A DNA stretch of 64,000 nucleotides, from positions 13,463,555 through 13,527,554 of the forward strand of contig CM028931.1 in NCBI GenBank assembly GCA_016801845.1, written 5' to 3'. The notes below the pieces were generated by a model. The model did not search any database, was not told the origin of the DNA, and worked only from the letters and a program-made list of their open reading frames with translations. Source of the stretch: Polydactylus sextarius. Its lineage: Eukaryota > Chordata > Actinopteri > Polynemidae. The position numbers and the translations under genes were made by a program. Numbering within the stretch: position 1 is the stretch's first letter; each line of letters starts with the position of its first letter. This document shows positions 60,213 to 64,000 of the stretch, piece by piece.

Positions 60213-62127
60213 AAACACAACAACCGCTCATTTGTGTGTCTTTTTCGACGCGGGAGATAGTTAAAACCAAAACAACTGGCTGAGAGACGCCAAAGCGACG
60301 ATCGGCTTAGCTAAGACGGATCGTTTCTCAGTGGTTTAGTCAAAACAAACGCTCCCTCTTCCCATTACATCATGAATCTCATTTCATCCATTATTGATAT
60401 CAAAATATTAATTAGCGCAGCTATAAATGATAATAATATACACACGCGCCGTCTAATTCTCACCACACACCCACTTGGTGAGATAGCGTAGCGTGGAAAA
60501 CACGGGCCCAAATTAAATAACAGTTGCTTGTCCCTTCAAATGCCAAGTCAGCAAGGACATAATAAAAAAATAAAAAAAATACCAAGAACATAAAAATAGT
60601 CCATAAAATATAAACTAACAAAGAAATAGACAAGTCGAGACAAGTCGATTGTTCCAACAATAAACAGCGTGCACTAAAACGTTCTCAGACCTGTTTCAAT
60701 CTTGCCTTTCCTTGACGTTCAGCTTTTTTTTTTTTGACGAACAATATTTGAAATATTTTTTTTTTTCTTTGCTAGAGCTCTTCTAAGAGAGTGACAGGTA
60801 GGTGAGTCTCTTCCCTCCAGCTGGTTTCTGAGGCCCGTATTACTGTCCAGCTGGGGTGTGTAACAAGGTTCGGGACAGCTCATGTTATCCTTCGCCAGTC
60901 AGACAGTCACACCCCCCCCACCCACCCCCCCCAACCCACACACACACCCACCCACCACCACCTCCGTTTTTCACGACCTCCCCCCGGGGATCTCAGACAG
61001 GCCTCACACTGCAGGAACACCGTTTACATGGCTTTTTTTTTTTTTTTTTTTTTTTCAAATATATTTACAATACGGTCGTCTAGCAACCACCACAACACTC
61101 ACCATCTCCTCCTCTCCTTATACTCTCTATGTCATACACAGTTAAGCCCCCTTTTTTTTAAAAAAAAAAAAAAAAGTGTTCTCATGTTTTGGGATGTTCA
61201 GGTAATTCAGGGATGTGACATTTGAAAGACAGAAAGAAATACAAATCCGGATCCAGTTTTCCAGGGGCTGTGGGGTCAGATGGTGAACGACTCTGTTGGG
61301 AGTTCAACGGCAAACAGGCTGTGACTCAGAAAAACCTACTCAGTCGACTAATCAGAGTGAGATAGCTCTGTTTTAAGCATTGTACGCTCTCAGTGTTGTC
61401 TGGGAACTTATCAACGCCTTGCCTCGCGCTCCCTCGTCTGTGATGAACGTTCTGGAGAAAAAGAAAGGGATCAGAGTCCAATGCCTCCGGTCTGCCATGA
61501 CATCATCCCTGCACACATCTGGAAACGCTAGAGCTTATGTGTGTGTGTGTGTGTGTATGTATGAGAAGGGGGAGCTGCAGAAGAATAGAGGGGCTGGTGA
61601 CACATCAGCAGTATGGGGAAAAAAGAGGTGGGAAGAAAGAAAGAAAAAAGAAAGGAGAAGGGGGTAAAAGACTGTTTATCTGGACATAGACAATGATGAG
61701 ATGTATAACCGAACTATGTAAACATGTTATTTTCTGCCAGAGCACTAATGAATCAGAAACCTCAGCCTATGTACTGAAACGCAGAGCCAAAGTGATTTGT
61801 TCATGGTTTTGTTCGAAGAAAAAAGAAAAACATGATGCTCTTCCTCAAGGAAATCCCTCTGGGGGTTTTAAAAAAAAAAATAATAATTTACTTCCGATCT
61901 GTGGCAATGTTTGTTAGATTTACACTGGAATAAAGTGTCGCCTCCAACCAAAGAGTGACACCAACAGATTTACTGGTCTAAGTTCTTGTTTATTTAGTTG
62001 TTTATTGAGGTGGAAGCTCTCTTGCTCGCTATCTATTTACATGTTTTTGCTTCTGGAAATTCAGTGATAAGGAAAGGAGAGAGAACGAGCAGAGATTTGG
62101 CTAAGTCATGAGGTTGTTTCTCATTCT

Positions 62128-62146
62128 CGCCACCAGGGGGAGACAC
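62128..62146 (+). promoter_or_regulatory. CTCF-like motif
   Basis: cgccaccagggggagacac fits CCASYAGRKGG fully, with A in place of the following C. Confidence 0.3.
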
Positions 62147-64000
62147 CCTGCTGCTCAGGGTTGTGTACTCTGGGATCTGATCTGGACTCATGTAAGTGAC
62201 TGTCTGTCAAATCATGAGAACTGGAGCCTTTTACGCGTGTTATAAAACTGCTAAAGGAGAGAGAGAGATAATATTAATCTGACTTCCTGATTTATGCTGT
62301 TCTCATGCTGCATTTGATGAGTACATTTATTGGCTGGTGCATAAATGTTGGATAAAGGCAAATAAAAAACGGGGAGTAGCCCAAAGTGTAGCACATGTAC
62401 AGTTGGATAATATGTTCACTTCCACTGCGGAGATGTTAAGTGTTAGAAAAAAAAAAAAGAAATGAAAAGAAAGGAAACGCGAGAAAGAGAAGATGGAGTC
62501 AGTGGTTGGCTGGAATTGGAGAAAGCTGTTTGCCAGATGTTTGTTCCAATACTGCAACATGCCCTGACAAACAAACTTTGAGTCTAACCTATTTTATGAT
62601 CAACGTCGACCCTCCCTTGATGAAAAATCACCCAGCCTGAATCCATCCCCGTCGAGAACTAGGCATTCTTCGCCTCTGCTCTCATCTGGCTTTATGCTTC
62701 ATTTTCATGACTGACATGGAAGGAGAAAAAGGAGGAGGAAGAAGAAGAGGAGGAGGGGGTGTGTGTGGGGGGGTTACAGTAGGGAGGAAGCAGAGGAAGT
62801 TAAGTTGATGTGAGAGAGAGAGAGAGAGAAAGAGGGGGAAAACGGCAAGTTGTAGAGGGGCGTCCAAATGTATTACACAAGAAAACATGAGGTGGAAGGT
62901 CAAAAGAAGAGAAGGAGAAATAAAAAGGAGGGAGGGAGAGTTGTTGGTCCAGAGCCCATGTTGTGCTGTGAGTTCACTGGGTGGTAGAGTCTTGTTTCTC
63001 TCTGAAGCCGAGTGCAGTGTGACCCACTAATCCAGCCACAGGAGCCTGTGGTGTTGTTGTCTCCAGCAGGGCCTGTGGAGCACAGCGGACCGCAGTGAAG
63101 CGGTGCTCTCCACAACCCCGATCCTGAACTCTGCTGAGTTAGGATGCATTACCACCGGAGCCACAGCCACTGCCCTGCCACATGACCAGTCTATCTGTCG
63201 CTCCCTCCTCCTCCTTCTCCTCTTCTTCAGCTTCCTTTCTTCTCCTCCTCCTCCTCATTCCCGTCTTGCTTGGGGTACCAAAGCATTAGATCACTGCTAA
63301 ATCAACCATCATGACAAACATGTCTAGAATGCTCCCACGCAGAAGTGCACCATGTTTCTTTCCGTGACCATCATCTTAACCACTTAGTTATGAGTTTCTC
63401 CTGGTGGGGTAGGTGTTGAGGAAAGTGGTTGAAGCAGTTTTAGGGTGGGGGGTGGGGTGGGGAGAGGTGTGTGTGTTGGTGTGTGTGTGTGTGAGCAGTC
63501 ATTTCCCACCCCCCATCCAACAGTCAGAACAAGGCCTCCACCCCCATGGGGTTATCCTTCCTTTAGTCTGGAAAAGTGGAAAAAGGTCTGACTCACAAGG
63601 TGATAAATTCCTTTCCTACGTTGAAGGATTCCCCAAGGAAACCATTTCTAACGCGAGTTGCCACAAGTTGCAAAAGCTGATGTCTTCAAATAAATAAAAC
63701 ACTGGCTTTCACGCAGCACTTTAATTTAACTTGGTAATCAGTAGACATCAGCTAATAATATCTCCGCTGTGGAAATTGTGAGTGTAATTCCACTTTGTAG
63801 TTTGAGCACACAAAGATGACGAATATCATTTGATTTGGCACCAAAAGTTGTGGATTCATGATTTTTTTTTTTTTGTCTTTATCACCTGGTTCAGATTCTA
63901 AGACCGTCTCATATTTTCCATGTTTCTGGATTTTATTTCTGTTTCTGAATTATTACTCCTCAGTCTGTGTTGTAGGCTTTAAAACACTTGTGTCAGAGCT

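Larger units (their letters stand above)
48331..64000. other. Region downstream of fnbp1, no gene recognised
   Basis: I looked on both strands for exons with conserved-looking protein and splice sites and found none I could support. Open frames such as 53939-54124, 58549-58866, 58836-59141 and 59551-59955 (minus) are AT-rich or low complexity and match no family I know. Contents are a SINE (50331), repeat fragments (55203, 57335), poly-T/A runs (49190, 51685, 55567, 55919, 59070, 61030), CA/GT repeats and CTCF-like motifs. Exons of a neighbouring gene could still be hidden here. Confidence 0.6.

Overview
This window is eukaryotic, most likely teleost fish DNA. It holds one protein-coding gene on the + strand, spread over small exons in long, AT-rich introns full of microsatellites, homopolymer runs and teleost-type dispersed repeats. 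Joining the exons with GT/AG rules gives an F-BAR / HR1 / SH3 protein that reads as formin-binding protein 1 (FNBP1, FBP17, rat rapostlin) and not its paralogues FNBP1L/Toca-1 or TRIP10/CIP4. I recognised it from memory of the family, not from a search. Whether this is the fnbp1a or fnbp1b duplicate cannot be decided here.

Layout: 1-12235 is the 5' part. The canonical first coding exon (MSWGTELW in the family) was not found, so it probably lies upstream and this stretch is mostly intron 1. A possible alternative first exon sits near 9.9-10.4 kb. The coding exons are 12236-12351, 15831-15887, 16532-16679, 22433-22495, 23882-23986, 28384-28512, 29034-29180, 31251-31442 (F-BAR and its extension), 33127-33315 and 37996-38010 (linker, the latter a 15-nt microexon), 40243-40352 and 40435-40567 (HR1), 40996-41123, 41249-41409 and 42848-43006 (acidic linker and SH3), and a tiny last coding segment 44378-44385. 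All phases close. With the missing eight residues the protein is 627 aa, or 631 aa if the last intron is retained. The 3' UTR probably runs to a polyadenylation signal at 46924 or 47146.

Downstream, 47320-48330 is a striking minisatellite with higher-order periods of 111, 120 and 74 bp. From 48.3 to 64 kb I found no convincing exon on either strand. That stretch holds SINE-like elements, simple repeats and a few CTCF-like motifs.

The product would coat curved plasma membrane through its F-BAR dimer, bind small GTPases (Rnd2/Cdc42 family) through HR1, and recruit N-WASP and dynamin through SH3, linking endocytosis to actin assembly. The most interesting features concern isoform choice: two alternative C-termini, a microexon followed by three GCATG motifs, a run of phase-0 exons that could be skipped without frameshift, and a possible second promoter. 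I found no bacterial-type system, CRISPR array or other wholly new system.
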